From an uncultured Victivallis sp. (lineage in GTDB: Bacteria > Verrucomicrobiota > Lentisphaeria > Victivallales > Victivallaceae): DNA of 64,000 nucleotides. This document shows positions 28,317 to 37,761 of this stretch, piece after piece. Under the pieces are notes generated by a model. It had not been told where the DNA came from, did no database searches, and saw nothing but the letters and a program-made list of their open reading frames with translations. Each line of letters begins with the position of its first letter. The first letter of the stretch is position 1. Location: positions 1 through 64,000 of the forward strand of contig CALXNS010000086.1 in assembly GCA_944389815.1 (NCBI GenBank), in the 5' to 3' direction. The position numbers and the translations under genes are program-made.

Positions 28317-28367
28317 AAACGGGTAGATCAATGGCCGTTTTCAAGACCTTGATCTTCCCGTTTTTTT
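28317..28367. terminator. Terminator after the GH2 gene
   Basis: A long stem (28317-28331 with 28349-28363, one mismatch) followed by seven T on the plus strand. It lies between convergent genes and is T-rich on the other side too (CCCGTTTATCTTTT), so it may serve both. Confidence 0.85.
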
Positions 28368-30429
28368 ATTCTTCGTCCAGCGTCATACCGAGATCGGAAA
28401 AATCCACGGAGAAACGGTAGAGAACGCCGTTGCCCGCGCGATAGTCGACGCTCCGCTTCAAACCGTCGCGGTCGAACTTCACAAGTTCACCGCAGCAATC
28501 GCCGCAGACGACTGCCGCGCCGCAGTCGAGCAGTACCTCGCCGGGACGCGGCCGTCCAGGTTCGGCGCGGAAACCGAGGCAGATTTCATCGACCGCGAGG
28601 GAGTGGAGAGTCGGGGCGTGTTCGATGCGAATTGCCGGAATCGCACGTCGGACGAGACTGAGTTCGCCGCCGTAGAGTCGGAGGACTGCGAGTTTTCCAT
28701 CGACCGCAACCCGGCCATCGGGCAATGCGATATGCTCCTCCCGATCGGGCGACGGCAGTTTCAGAGACATTTCGCCGGCGCGGTAAATCCGGGAACTGCC
28801 GTTGAAAATATCGTTGGGAATCTTCAATCCGAGTCCGTGGATTTCACGAAGCGTGACCTCCTGCCGAACCGAGGCATATTCCAAAATCAGCATACTTTCC
28901 CCGTCCGGCAGCGCGGCACAGCCGATCCAGTGCCGCGCATAAATTGACGGTGTTTCGCCTTCACCGCATGGCGAACGTTCACTCCAATCGCAGCAGCCGA
29001 CGGTGAGGAAGCCGCCCGGGAAACGGCGTTCCCGGTGTTCGACCACCCGAGCGCCGGGGTTGTTGAAGGAAACGAGCGAGCCATGCAAATTGCCCTGCCA
29101 TTCGGCCAGATTGCTGCACGCCGCCGGAACGCACAGACCGGTCGGCCCCTGAGCGCCGCGCCAGACGAAGGAACGGATACTCGCGCCGGCACGAACGATT
29201 TCCGCACCGTGAAACGCATCGCTCCAGACGAAGGTTGGATTTTCTTCGCGCGTCTCCACAACGTCCGGCACGGCGAAACGTCGCCGCCAATACGCACCGT
29301 AAGAGAGACAGAGAAACGGATCCGACTCCAGCCGCGTGTAATAATAATAACTCTCACGCTCCATTTGCGCCAGCCGTCGGGAGTAATAAGTGCCGTCGCC
29401 GTTGTGTTCGGTTTCGAGCCGGACGGTTTCGAGCCACCGTTTTTCAAACGCGACCGCGTCGGCGTCGTTCCAGAGATCGGCGGCCGCCAGCCACGCCGGA
29501 ATCGCGTAACATTGACAATAGGTGTAACGCGCCCGGGTGTCGCCGCCGATCCGCAACAGTCGCCCGTCGGCGAAGGTGAAATGTTTGACCACTTCCCAGA
29601 GTTCGCGCATGTGATGGTAGAGGAACGGCGGCGGTTCGACACCGCGCTCCTTATATTGAAAATGAAGCATCGCCAGATTCGAAAGACAGATCACCATGTA
29701 ACCGATGTTCAAATATGCGTGATGGTCGAGCGCAAAATTCGCGCCGAAGTTGCAGCCGCGGTGCCGGAGCCGGAGCACTTTCCCGCCGAAATCGACTTCG
29801 GAAACCGCGTCCAGCGCGTGGGAAATGCCGTTGGCGAAGAATTCCGCGGCCTTCTCCAGATACTCGGCGCGCCGGGGCGCGTCCGGATAATCGAGGGCAC
29901 AGCGCAACATCACGCCGCCGTTCCAGATATTGGATTCCGGTTTGTTTTTACCGGAATACCCGTCCAGTCCGGCTTCGACCGGATAATGATCGAGCAGCCA
30001 GTCGGATTCCGAAAGCAGCACCCGTCGCAACGCGTCTTCGTCCTCCGGCGCGAGAAACGGCCGGATCGCGTCGACGCCGTGCGCCATGCGCTCCAACCCG
30101 AGCACGCTGATCCAGTGGTGTCCCCACGGTTTCCCGTCGGTGGCGCATCCGCCGCCGGTAATGTGGGAATCGAGCGCAAAACGCAGCAGCGCAAGTGAGG
30201 TGGCAATCACTTCATCGCGGCTCATCGAGCACGAGAGCGCGTCGAACTCCGGTGCGGTGCCGAGAACCGCCAGACCGGCGAACACGTTGCAGTTGCTCTG
30301 AATCGGCCAGTGCGCGCTTGTACCCGGGCCGTACCAGAGTTTCGCTCCGGCAGAACGGAGAAACGCCGGGAGTTTCCGCAAAAACGGCGCCATGCGGGCA
30401 AGGTAATCGGAAGCGGTGATTTTTGCCAT
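28366..30429 (-). CDS. Large cytoplasmic toroid-like protein, polysaccharide-lyase/DUF2264-like
   Basis: 687 residues, no signal peptide. The first 400 residues are helix-rich with repeated aromatic pairs (KPWGHHWISVLGLERMAHG, NKPESNIWNGGVMLRCALD, FALDHHAYLNIGYMVICLSN, RARYTYCQCYAIPAWLAAADLW, ESYYYYTRLESDPFLCLSYG), as in alpha/alpha-toroid enzymes. The remainder is beta-rich (MLILEYASVRQEVTLREIHG). That order is shared by DUF2264 proteins and heparinase/alginate-lyase-type enzymes, but I cannot place it in a named family. A role in breaking down acidic or methylated sugars is plausible from the surrounding glycosidases only. Confidence 0.55.
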   Translation of the reverse strand: MAKITASDYLARMAPFLRKLPAFLRSAGAKLWYGPGTSAHWPIQSNCNVFAGLAVLGTAPEFDALSCSMSRDEVIATSLALLRFALDSHITGGGCATDGKPWGHHWISVLGLERMAHGVDAIRPFLAPEDEDALRRVLLSESDWLLDHYPVEAGLDGYSGKNKPESNIWNGGVMLRCALDYPDAPRRAEYLEKAAEFFANGISHALDAVSEVDFGGKVLRLRHRGCNFGANFALDHHAYLNIGYMVICLSNLAMLHFQYKERGVEPPPFLYHHMRELWEVVKHFTFADGRLLRIGGDTRARYTYCQCYAIPAWLAAADLWNDADAVAFEKRWLETVRLETEHNGDGTYYSRRLAQMERESYYYYTRLESDPFLCLSYGAYWRRRFAVPDVVETREENPTFVWSDAFHGAEIVRAGASIRSFVWRGAQGPTGLCVPAACSNLAEWQGNLHGSLVSFNNPGARVVEHRERRFPGGFLTVGCCDWSERSPCGEGETPSIYARHWIGCAALPDGESMLILEYASVRQEVTLREIHGLGLKIPNDIFNGSSRIYRAGEMSLKLPSPDREEHIALPDGRVAVDGKLAVLRLYGGELSLVRRAIPAIRIEHAPTLHSLAVDEICLGFRAEPGRPRPGEVLLDCGAAVVCGDCCGELVKFDRDGLKRSVDYRAGNGVLYRFSVDFSDLGMTLDEE

Positions 30430-30507
30430 GATGAAAACTGCTCCTTGTAATTGGTTGCGTTTCCATACATTACACCGGCATCGCGCGTTTCGACATGGCG
30501 AAACACG

Positions 30508-31290
30508 TCAAGTTTTTGGCTGATTGCGCCGGTACGCTCCGGGCGAAATTCCGACATATTGCTTGAAAATGCGACCGAGATGGAATTCGTCGCGAAAACC
30601 GCAGCGGGCGGCGATTTCGCCCAGGGACAATGTGGTTGCGCTCAAGTGCAATCTGGCGCGCTCCACCCGCTCCCGCAACAGCAACTCGGTGAATCCGGCG
30701 CCGAAAAGTTCCCGGATTACATGTCCGGCGCGCGATGGAGAAAGCCCGATCTCCCGCGCCAGTTCCGGCAGTGTCACCGGTTCGGCGGCGTGTTCCCGGA
30801 AAAACGCGGCGATCCGCGCCCCGCGGCACTCCGGCGGGGCATCGATCTTGTGTTCGCGCCGCAACTGGGCAACGATCCCCTCCGCCGCCAGCGCCAGAAG
30901 CGGCGCGATTTCCGGCAGCACCGCCTCCTCCCACATCGGAAGTTCCGGCGGAGCGGCCACGCCCGGCGAGCGCCACAGTCCGACGTAGAGCATCCCGTAG
31001 CCGACGCCCCCGTCCCGAAGCGGCGCCACGATCTGCGTCAACCCCTTCCAGCAACCGCAGGCGAACGGCGTCTCCTCGCGAAGACACCGGAGATTCATTG
31101 CGTAACGGCAGTGTTGGATGCAGCGCTCATCGAAACCGGCGTCACACGCCGGATGTTTGCGGTGACTCCGCCGCGACGCCGTGAAACACGGCCCCCCGGG
31201 CCGGAGGTCGAAAACATGCGCGTTGTCGACCACCGTTACCGGCTGTTGGAGCAAACGTTCCAGCGCCGCCAGCGAGGACTCCAGCTCCAC
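30508..31290 (-). CDS. AraC-family regulator with PocR-type sensor
   Basis: 260 residues from GTG 31290, five bases after the stop of the GH106-like gene; the frame is open further upstream but that part lies inside the other gene. The first 120 residues match a PocR ligand-binding domain (LAALERLLQQPVTVVDNAHVF, a series of Cys including C-x3-C before the last block, CGCWKGLTQIVAPLRDGGVG). The C-terminal 100 residues are an AraC domain (LPELAREIGLSPSRAGHVI, SLGEIAARCGFRDEFHLGRI, GISPGAYRR). PocR domains sense small hydrocarbon-like ligands or sugars. Gene order suggests it controls the GH106-like gene and itself. Confidence 0.8.
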   Translation of the reverse strand: MELESSLAALERLLQQPVTVVDNAHVFDLRPGGPCFTASRRSHRKHPACDAGFDERCIQHCRYAMNLRCLREETPFACGCWKGLTQIVAPLRDGGVGYGMLYVGLWRSPGVAAPPELPMWEEAVLPEIAPLLALAAEGIVAQLRREHKIDAPPECRGARIAAFFREHAAEPVTLPELAREIGLSPSRAGHVIRELFGAGFTELLLRERVERARLHLSATTLSLGEIAARCGFRDEFHLGRIFKQYVGISPGAYRRNQPKT

Positions 31291-31294
31291 TCCA

Positions 31295-34200
31295 TTACAC
31301 CAGTTCGACCCGGTCGAGACCAAGCCGGACGAAACAGTACCCCGCATCGTAAGGCGGAGCATTCCAACCGACCGCATTGGCTTCGCGGTTGAACGACAAC
31401 GTGTGGACAGCATAGGACTCCCCTTCGGCAAGATGGTGAGGTCCAAGCATATTACGCAGCGAAGTGGTCAATTCGAATTCGACCACATTCGTGCCGCTCT
31501 TCAGGAATTCCGCAACCGGCAGCGCGAACTTCCCGGCATAGAGGAATCCCGCTTCCTCGCCGTTCACCCGGACTCGGTAGGAATTCGCTCCGAACGGAGT
31601 AAACCGCAGATACCGGATTTTTTCCATTTCGTCGGCGGTCAATTCAAATGCCTGACGCAGCGTGAGCTGTCCCGCAAAGAACGGAAATCCCGATCGCACC
31701 AGGTCGCGACCGTCTACGATTTTCCCCGTCACGGGCGCACCGAGCGAAAATTTCCCATGGAACCGCTCCGCCGCACGAATCAACGATTCGGTTCTTCCGG
31801 CGTGATCGACGGAAAAATCCCCCAGAAGATACACGCTTTCGATTTCGGAATCGAAGGTGAGTTTATTGTATTCGGTTTCGAATTTCCGCGCCCGCTCCAA
31901 TGCGGCGTACACCTCGGGATCCTGATGGTAGCGTGTTTTCATTCCGATCACGTTCCGGCCGGCTCGCACCCCTCCGGCCGGCAGCGCGATCTTCCGGAAC
32001 GCCTGATCGAAAAGCGAGCCGGAGTCGACGGCATCAAACGTCTTGCCGTTGAGCGTGTAAACAAATTTTTCCGGCGTCTCCGTCACCAGCGTCAACGCTG
32101 TTGCCGGAGCAAATTCCGATCCGGTTTCAAATTCGAACTCCATTTCCAGATCACAATCATGCTTGAGATTAAGCAGCCGACCGTGAATGACGCTCACATC
32201 GTCACTGATCCACTCCCCTCCGTCGACGCGATAACGGCAACGGTCAAGCGTCAATAAATTTCCGGAGTGAGCGGCAACTTCGTATTCACAGTTCAGCGTC
32301 TTGCGCACCGGAAATGCGAAAACATCCTCCACCGCAACCTTGCGTTCGTGTTTTGCCGGATGGCCCGACACGAAGAACATCGCCGCCTCGCCCGCCGCAA
32401 ACGGATATTCGAATACCAGATGATCCCCGGAACGGCTCACGCCGCGCAACAGCGAAAACGTTCCGTTCTCAGGATTGATCAACTCCACCTGCCGCCCGGT
32501 GCGCGGCAATGCGATCTTCACGGTGCAACTTTGATTGTACTGCGTGTTCGCGATCAGATAAAACCGCCCCGAACGCCCATCCATCAGACTGTCGATCTCA
32601 CGGAATGTGCTGACCAGACGCTCGCAGGGCACCCCGTGCTCGGTGATCCGCACCCGGTCCGGAAACATTTCCGCCATCGCCTCGGCCGCCGCGCGCTCGC
32701 TGTCGTACCCGGGCTGCGAGCGGAACCAGGTACGAACCTCTTCCGATACGGGTTCGCCGTCCACGGTCAATTTTTCCGGTTCCATCTGGTTGCGCACCAC
32801 GAGAATCGTTCCGCCCGCGGCGGAAAACTCACGCAGCAACTCCAGCATCCGCGAGGAAAAATTGGTGATCTGCGGCACGATCACATGTGAATAACTGCAC
32901 GCGCCGATCCGGATTCTTCCCTCTTCAAACGAACCGTGCGAGGCGACAATCTGTTCGTCCGCATAATGATGGCCGACCTGCAGCGCATCCAGCGCCCGGG
33001 TCAGACGCTCCAGACTCCGGCTGTAGAAATCGATCCGGCTGTCAAGGTCGTATCCGGTATAAAATCCCCACGTCGACGACAGCGGATGCATCACCAGTAC
33101 ATCCACCCGCGCATGACCTTCCGCAAGCATCATGCCCGCCCGGCTGAAGGCGTCATTGACCAGATGGTAATCGTTCCACCACGGCTGGTGCACGAAATTC
33201 GATCCGGGATAATCGCGCTTACGCAAACCGCGCAACGAATAACTCTCCAGATGCTGGCAGAGCAGATTGATCCCGTGCGCAAGCTGCTGCTGGAACATCC
33301 AGCACATGCCGGAAAAATTGAAATTCCAGCCGCACAACGCGAAACTCTCACTGAGAATCTGCTTGTGATTGAACTGCATCGCCGCCGAAACCAGCTGCAC
33401 CATCGCCACCGGATTCGGTTCCGTCCGACCAAGATGATCCATTCCCGGAATGTGATAATATTGATACTGGGTCATGACCGAGCCGTTGCTCGAAATCTGG
33501 CTCTGGCAGGTCTCTTCAAGCACATGATGTCCGGTCAGCATCCAGCCGTGTTCGTCACACCATTCGGAAATCTGCTTCATGAAGTTTTCGTTGAAGAGAC
33601 GTGCCGCCAGACTCCAGAACCGAATCCGCACTCCCTCGCTCTCCTCGCTGCCGAGGAACAACAGCGGCAACTCTTCGAGCAGCTCCCGCCGGTACGCCTT
33701 CCAATACTCCTCCTCCAGCACGAACGACCAGAGCAAACCGTTCCGGGAGAGCTGCGGTTCGTCCGTGAAAATTCCCTTGAGATACTTCAGCAGCGACTGC
33801 GGAATCGTTTCGTAATAATGCTGATGCGTCACACGCAGGAATTCCGCCACCACCTTCGGGTCGAGGTTGTCCACATAATAGGGATTCACTTCATAATAGC
33901 AGCGGATCACCCGGCCGGAATACCCCTTCGGCAGTTCCCGGCCGATAAGTTCACCGTCGGTCGTGTAATATGCGATCGTATTTTCCGTGCCGCACGCCGC
34001 GGCATCCGCCGTCTCGTGACGCAGATATTTCTGTTGATATTCGACGCCGAGTCCGTTGACCAGACCGCCGCCGAAACCGCTCGGCCAGCCGTTTTCATCG
34101 TAGAGCCAGCCGCCCATCCCGAGTTTACCCGCTTCGTCGAGGCAGGCGTTGACGCACTCCATCCACTCATCGGACAAATATGCGGTCTGCAAACCGCCGC

Positions 34201-34351
34201 GGGCGTGCATGAACAATCCGCCGAGACCGGCGTCGTGCATGGCGCGCACCTGGCGACGAAGTTCTTCCGGGTCGAGTTTTTCGTTCCAGCTCCAGAATGG
34301 GATCGGCCGGTATTCCATGGCCGGATTGTCGAGATTGAGTTTCATTGCCAT
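31295..34351 (-). CDS. GH106-like glycoside hydrolase (alpha-L-rhamnosidase-type)
   Basis: 1018 residues from ATG 34351 (AAGGA 6 bases upstream). The opening RPIPFWSWNEKLDPEELRRQ, FMHARGGLQTAYLSDEWMECV and LYDENGWPSGFGGG are seen in large PVC/Bacteroides proteins annotated as GH106-related. A C-terminal beta-sandwich (residues 870-1000) ends in LRNMLGPHH and closely matches the partial gene at the right edge of the window. There is no signal peptide, which is unusual if the substrate is polymeric. Rhamnosidase activity is inferred from family only. The AraC/PocR gene follows directly. Confidence 0.65.
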   Translation of the reverse strand: MAMKLNLDNPAMEYRPIPFWSWNEKLDPEELRRQVRAMHDAGLGGLFMHARGGLQTAYLSDEWMECVNACLDEAGKLGMGGWLYDENGWPSGFGGGLVNGLGVEYQQKYLRHETADAAACGTENTIAYYTTDGELIGRELPKGYSGRVIRCYYEVNPYYVDNLDPKVVAEFLRVTHQHYYETIPQSLLKYLKGIFTDEPQLSRNGLLWSFVLEEEYWKAYRRELLEELPLLFLGSEESEGVRIRFWSLAARLFNENFMKQISEWCDEHGWMLTGHHVLEETCQSQISSNGSVMTQYQYYHIPGMDHLGRTEPNPVAMVQLVSAAMQFNHKQILSESFALCGWNFNFSGMCWMFQQQLAHGINLLCQHLESYSLRGLRKRDYPGSNFVHQPWWNDYHLVNDAFSRAGMMLAEGHARVDVLVMHPLSSTWGFYTGYDLDSRIDFYSRSLERLTRALDALQVGHHYADEQIVASHGSFEEGRIRIGACSYSHVIVPQITNFSSRMLELLREFSAAGGTILVVRNQMEPEKLTVDGEPVSEEVRTWFRSQPGYDSERAAAEAMAEMFPDRVRITEHGVPCERLVSTFREIDSLMDGRSGRFYLIANTQYNQSCTVKIALPRTGRQVELINPENGTFSLLRGVSRSGDHLVFEYPFAAGEAAMFFVSGHPAKHERKVAVEDVFAFPVRKTLNCEYEVAAHSGNLLTLDRCRYRVDGGEWISDDVSVIHGRLLNLKHDCDLEMEFEFETGSEFAPATALTLVTETPEKFVYTLNGKTFDAVDSGSLFDQAFRKIALPAGGVRAGRNVIGMKTRYHQDPEVYAALERARKFETEYNKLTFDSEIESVYLLGDFSVDHAGRTESLIRAAERFHGKFSLGAPVTGKIVDGRDLVRSGFPFFAGQLTLRQAFELTADEMEKIRYLRFTPFGANSYRVRVNGEEAGFLYAGKFALPVAEFLKSGTNVVEFELTTSLRNMLGPHHLAEGESYAVHTLSFNREANAVGWNAPPYDAGYCFVRLGLDRVELV

Positions 34352-34400
34352 AACTGTTCCTTGTTCAATAAAGTGATATCCACCGTTCTCTCTTCAAATC

Positions 34401-34470
34401 ATAAAAAATAAACTTCCCGGAAACAACCCAGCTTCCCCCACCGCCGGAGGGACGTATCCGGGGTTTCCGA
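34401..34470 (-). terminator. Probable terminator of the Fbp-type ABC operon
   Basis: On the minus strand a 7-bp stem CGGAAAC/GTTTCCG (34464-34470, 34419-34425) encloses a second CCGGA/TCCGG hairpin. A TTTATTTTTTATG stretch follows within a few bases. It sits 12 bases after the permease stop. Confidence 0.45.
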
Positions 34471-34481
34471 ACCTCTCGTCA

Positions 34482-36149
34482 TCATATTTTGAAGACCGCA
34501 CCGATCTTCCGCCCCAGCAGCGTTCCCGCCGCCGCCAGCGTCGCCGCCAGAAACAACATCGCCCAGACGCCGAATGCACACGCCGTGAACGGCCCCGATC
34601 CGAGGATCTGCGACAATTCATAAATCGCCCGCGTGATCGGATAAAACTCCGCCTTCTGCGCCAGAATCAAGGAATCCGACACCTCCAGCATCGAGAAACT
34701 GAAGGCGAACAGCGCCCCCACCACCAGATTCGCCGCGATCAAAGGCATCGTAATGCGGGAGAGCACCCGCCACGAACCCGCACCGAAATTCCTCGCCGCG
34801 TTCTCCAGTTCCTCCGGCGTCTGTTCCAGCCCGGCGCTCACCGAACGCACCACGTAGGGCAATCGCCGCACCGCGTAGGCGACCGCCAGAAGCCAGAGCG
34901 GATTCTCCACCGGATTGAAACACGCCGATGCCCAGGCATATTTGACCGACATTCCGAGATATCCGAACGCCACCACGATTCCCGGCACCGCCAGCGGCAG
35001 CATCGCCAGCAGATCCGCCGCGAAACTCCCGCGCAGTTTCCACCGCACCGCCGCCAGCGCCACCAGAATCCCCGCCGCCACGGCGACGATCATCGCAAGC
35101 AGACTGTAATGCAGACTGTTGACGATGCTCGGAAGAACGATTTTATTCGAAAGGGCGTTCTCGAAATGCACCAGCGAAAAATGTTCCGGCAGCAGCGTTC
35201 CGTACCACCGCAGCGAAAACGAGCTCAAAAGCAGCGCCGCATGCGGCAGCGCTGCAAACAGCGTGAGCGCAAAGAAAAATCCCGTCGGCAGAAACCGCCT
35301 CCAGCCCGACAATTTCCGTGCCGCGCTCCCGGCGATCCCCTTGACCGTGGTATTCAGCGCCGATTTCCCCAGAATGCATTTCGCCGCCAGATACAGCAGC
35401 GCCGAAAAGAACAGCATGATCACCACCAGCGCATACGGCACCGGATTGGTTTCCAGTTCGGTGATCCCGTTGAAGATCTGCACCGGCGTCACCCGGTTGT
35501 AACCGAACATCAACGGCGTGCCCAGTTCCGTGAAACTCCACACCAATACCAGACTGCCGCCGGCCAGAATGCCCGGTTTCAACAGCGGCAGCGTGATCCG
35601 CCGGAAGCGCTCCCATTTCCCGGCGCCGAGGTTCTCGGCCGCCTCCTCCAGCGCCGGGTCGAGATTCCCCAGCGCCGTCACCAAATTCAAGTAACAAATC
35701 GGATACAAATGCAGCGCTTCGATCAGACACACCGACCAGAAACGGCCGCGTCCTCCCAGAAAATCGACCGGCGCAAACCCGAGATGTTCCAGAACGGTAT
35801 TCACCACTCCGTAGTGCCCGAGAATCTGCTGGAATCCCAGCGCCCCGACGAACGGCGGCAGAATCATCGGCAGCATCACCAGCAGATGGCTCGCCCCCTT
35901 CCCCGGGAAATCGAACCGGTCGTAGATGAGCGCCAGAGGAAACGAAATCAGAAACACCAGCGCCGTCGTCACCAGCGCAATGGCGAAACTGTTGCACAAC
36001 CCCTCCCGGTAAACGTAGTTGCGAAACACCTCCGCGAGCAATCCCCAGTGCAGCCCCGCACCGATCACCGTCAACACCGGCAGCACCAGAAACACCAGCA
36101 AAAACAGCACCACCACCAGCAGCGCCCCATATTGATAAATTCGCCTCAT
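34482..36149 (-). CDS. Fused two-domain ABC permease, FbpB type
   Basis: 555 residues with about 12 helices and two BPD_transp_1 domains in one chain, the FbpB/SfuB arrangement. The coupling loops carry EAA motifs: LEEAAENLGAGKWERFRRITLPLL in the first half and LENAARNFGAGSWRVLSRITMPLI in the second. It forms the channel of an importer with the binding protein and ATPase encoded upstream. Its ATG overlaps the binding-protein stop by 4 bases. Fbp-type systems move ferric iron, but close relatives import thiamine, phosphonates or small organic anions, so the substrate is open. Confidence 0.9.
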   Translation of the reverse strand: MRRIYQYGALLVVVLFLLVFLVLPVLTVIGAGLHWGLLAEVFRNYVYREGLCNSFAIALVTTALVFLISFPLALIYDRFDFPGKGASHLLVMLPMILPPFVGALGFQQILGHYGVVNTVLEHLGFAPVDFLGGRGRFWSVCLIEALHLYPICYLNLVTALGNLDPALEEAAENLGAGKWERFRRITLPLLKPGILAGGSLVLVWSFTELGTPLMFGYNRVTPVQIFNGITELETNPVPYALVVIMLFFSALLYLAAKCILGKSALNTTVKGIAGSAARKLSGWRRFLPTGFFFALTLFAALPHAALLLSSFSLRWYGTLLPEHFSLVHFENALSNKIVLPSIVNSLHYSLLAMIVAVAAGILVALAAVRWKLRGSFAADLLAMLPLAVPGIVVAFGYLGMSVKYAWASACFNPVENPLWLLAVAYAVRRLPYVVRSVSAGLEQTPEELENAARNFGAGSWRVLSRITMPLIAANLVVGALFAFSFSMLEVSDSLILAQKAEFYPITRAIYELSQILGSGPFTACAFGVWAMLFLAATLAAAGTLLGRKIGAVFKI

Positions 36150-37756
36150 CGCCGCTCGCCCCCTTCCCCGGCCCGGGCCAGCGCCTCAGCCTCGAGATAA
36201 TTGCGTCTTGCCTCGTCACTCCAGGCGCGGCAGAGCGCCGCGACGTCCACCGCCGTCCACTCCGCGCCGGGCTGGATCTTCCGTGCCGCCTCCGCCGCCT
36301 CCTGATAACTGAACGGCAACCGGTTGAAGGCCGCCATCGCCTGCGGCACCTTCTCCGGTCCGCCGGCGTCGAGAATGGCGCGCCAGGCGCGCTGAAGTTC
36401 GGGTTGCGGTTCAAGCATGATGCACTTCAACAACGTCCGCAGCAGATTGTAATACGGCCCGGTCCATTCGGCATGATAGACGAACGACGCCCCGGATTTG
36501 TAGGGATCGTAGTCGGGATCGGATTTATACTGCCGGAACTCCTCCCGGTAAAGATCCCGCCGGATCGCCGGGCGCCGCAGCGCCGAATGTTCCGGTCCAT
36601 CCGGCGTCCCGGTGCGGAAGCAGTGCAGTTTCTGCCCCTCCTCCGACAGCAGAAAATCGAGAAACACCTCAGCAACCTCCCGGTGCGGCGCACCGCGCAG
36701 CAGTTGAACCGGATCGGCGGACACCGCCGTCCCTCCTTCGGGCGCAACGTAGAAAAATCGCGGCGGCCCTTCGAACTGAAACTCGTTCCACTCCTGTTCA
36801 GTGAAACCGTAGGTGTCGATCGCCATCCCCGCGGCGGCGTTGCCGGCGGCCACTTCGCGCACCACGCGCCCGGCGCTGTCGGAGAGCGTCCGCGCGTTGG
36901 CAAAGATCCGTTTAAGCAAATTGAGGCCGTCCACCCAGCCTGCATCGGGCCCCCCGGATTCGGCCATCGCCTGCTGAATGACGATTTCGAAACATTTATT
37001 GGCCGAACCCGATTTCGTCGGATCGGCCAGAATGAGCGTATTGAAAAAGCGTCCATCTCCGAGGTCGCGCCACGCGCGCGGCGGTTCCGGCGGCGAAAGT
37101 TCCGCAATCCGGTCGGCGTTGTAACAGATTCCGAACGTCGAAAGAACCACCCCGTAAAACCGTCCCCTCTCGTCGTAAAGACGGTCGCCGCCGAAGGAAC
37201 CGGGTATGATCTCCTCTTTGAAATATTCCGGATGGCGCTGCTGCAATCCGCCGTCCACGGCGTAACCGCGCGAGGCATTGCGCGCCTGATCGAAGGTGCC
37301 TCCTCCGGCCATCAGGTCGATGCCGATTCCAACATCCGATTTCAGAAAAAGCTCCCGCGCGCGCCGCACCTCCGCCGGGGTCGACGGGTCGCTGTCGCTG
37401 CGGGGATCGGCAAAGCCGGCGGCAATTGCGGACGTCCACTCGCCGTTGGCGGGATCCGATTCAAAGGCGTGGCGGAATTCCGCCGTATAACGGTCGGCGA
37501 TGTAACGCATGATGTCGGAGGTGCCGCCCGGCGCGCGGAAATCCAGTTCGACGTCGCGCCCGGTCCGTTCCCGGTAATAACGCTTGAACGCCTGTTCATA
37601 CTCATGGCGGATCGACTCGTTGTGCGCAGTGATGATCACCAGTTTGTCCGCTCCCGCGGGCGCCGGGCCCTTCACCTCCTCGCGCGGCCGCAGCCAGAAG
37701 GGAATCGCTATCAAAAGCAACAGCGGCAGAAATGCCGCCAGCAATTTCCGCACCAT
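36146..37756 (-). CDS. ABC transporter substrate-binding protein, Fbp-like
   Basis: 536 residues, long for the family (usually 330-360). An N-terminal hydrophobic segment (VRKLLAAFLPLLLLIAIPFWL) without a lipobox Cys suggests a membrane anchor or a signal peptide. LVIITAHNESIRHEYEQAFKRYYRE opens the binding-protein fold, and LSTFGICYNADRIAELSPPEPPRAWRDLGDGRF is a familiar core block of ferric/organic-anion binding proteins. An insertion around 120-190 and a C-terminal extension with SFVYHAEWTGPYYNLLRT explain the length. It lies 5 bases after the ATPase gene. Confidence 0.85.
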   Translation of the reverse strand: MVRKLLAAFLPLLLLIAIPFWLRPREEVKGPAPAGADKLVIITAHNESIRHEYEQAFKRYYRERTGRDVELDFRAPGGTSDIMRYIADRYTAEFRHAFESDPANGEWTSAIAAGFADPRSDSDPSTPAEVRRARELFLKSDVGIGIDLMAGGGTFDQARNASRGYAVDGGLQQRHPEYFKEEIIPGSFGGDRLYDERGRFYGVVLSTFGICYNADRIAELSPPEPPRAWRDLGDGRFFNTLILADPTKSGSANKCFEIVIQQAMAESGGPDAGWVDGLNLLKRIFANARTLSDSAGRVVREVAAGNAAAGMAIDTYGFTEQEWNEFQFEGPPRFFYVAPEGGTAVSADPVQLLRGAPHREVAEVFLDFLLSEEGQKLHCFRTGTPDGPEHSALRRPAIRRDLYREEFRQYKSDPDYDPYKSGASFVYHAEWTGPYYNLLRTLLKCIMLEPQPELQRAWRAILDAGGPEKVPQAMAAFNRLPFSYQEAAEAARKIQPGAEWTAVDVAALCRAWSDEARRNYLEAEALARAGEGGERR

Positions 37757-37761
37757 CTCCC

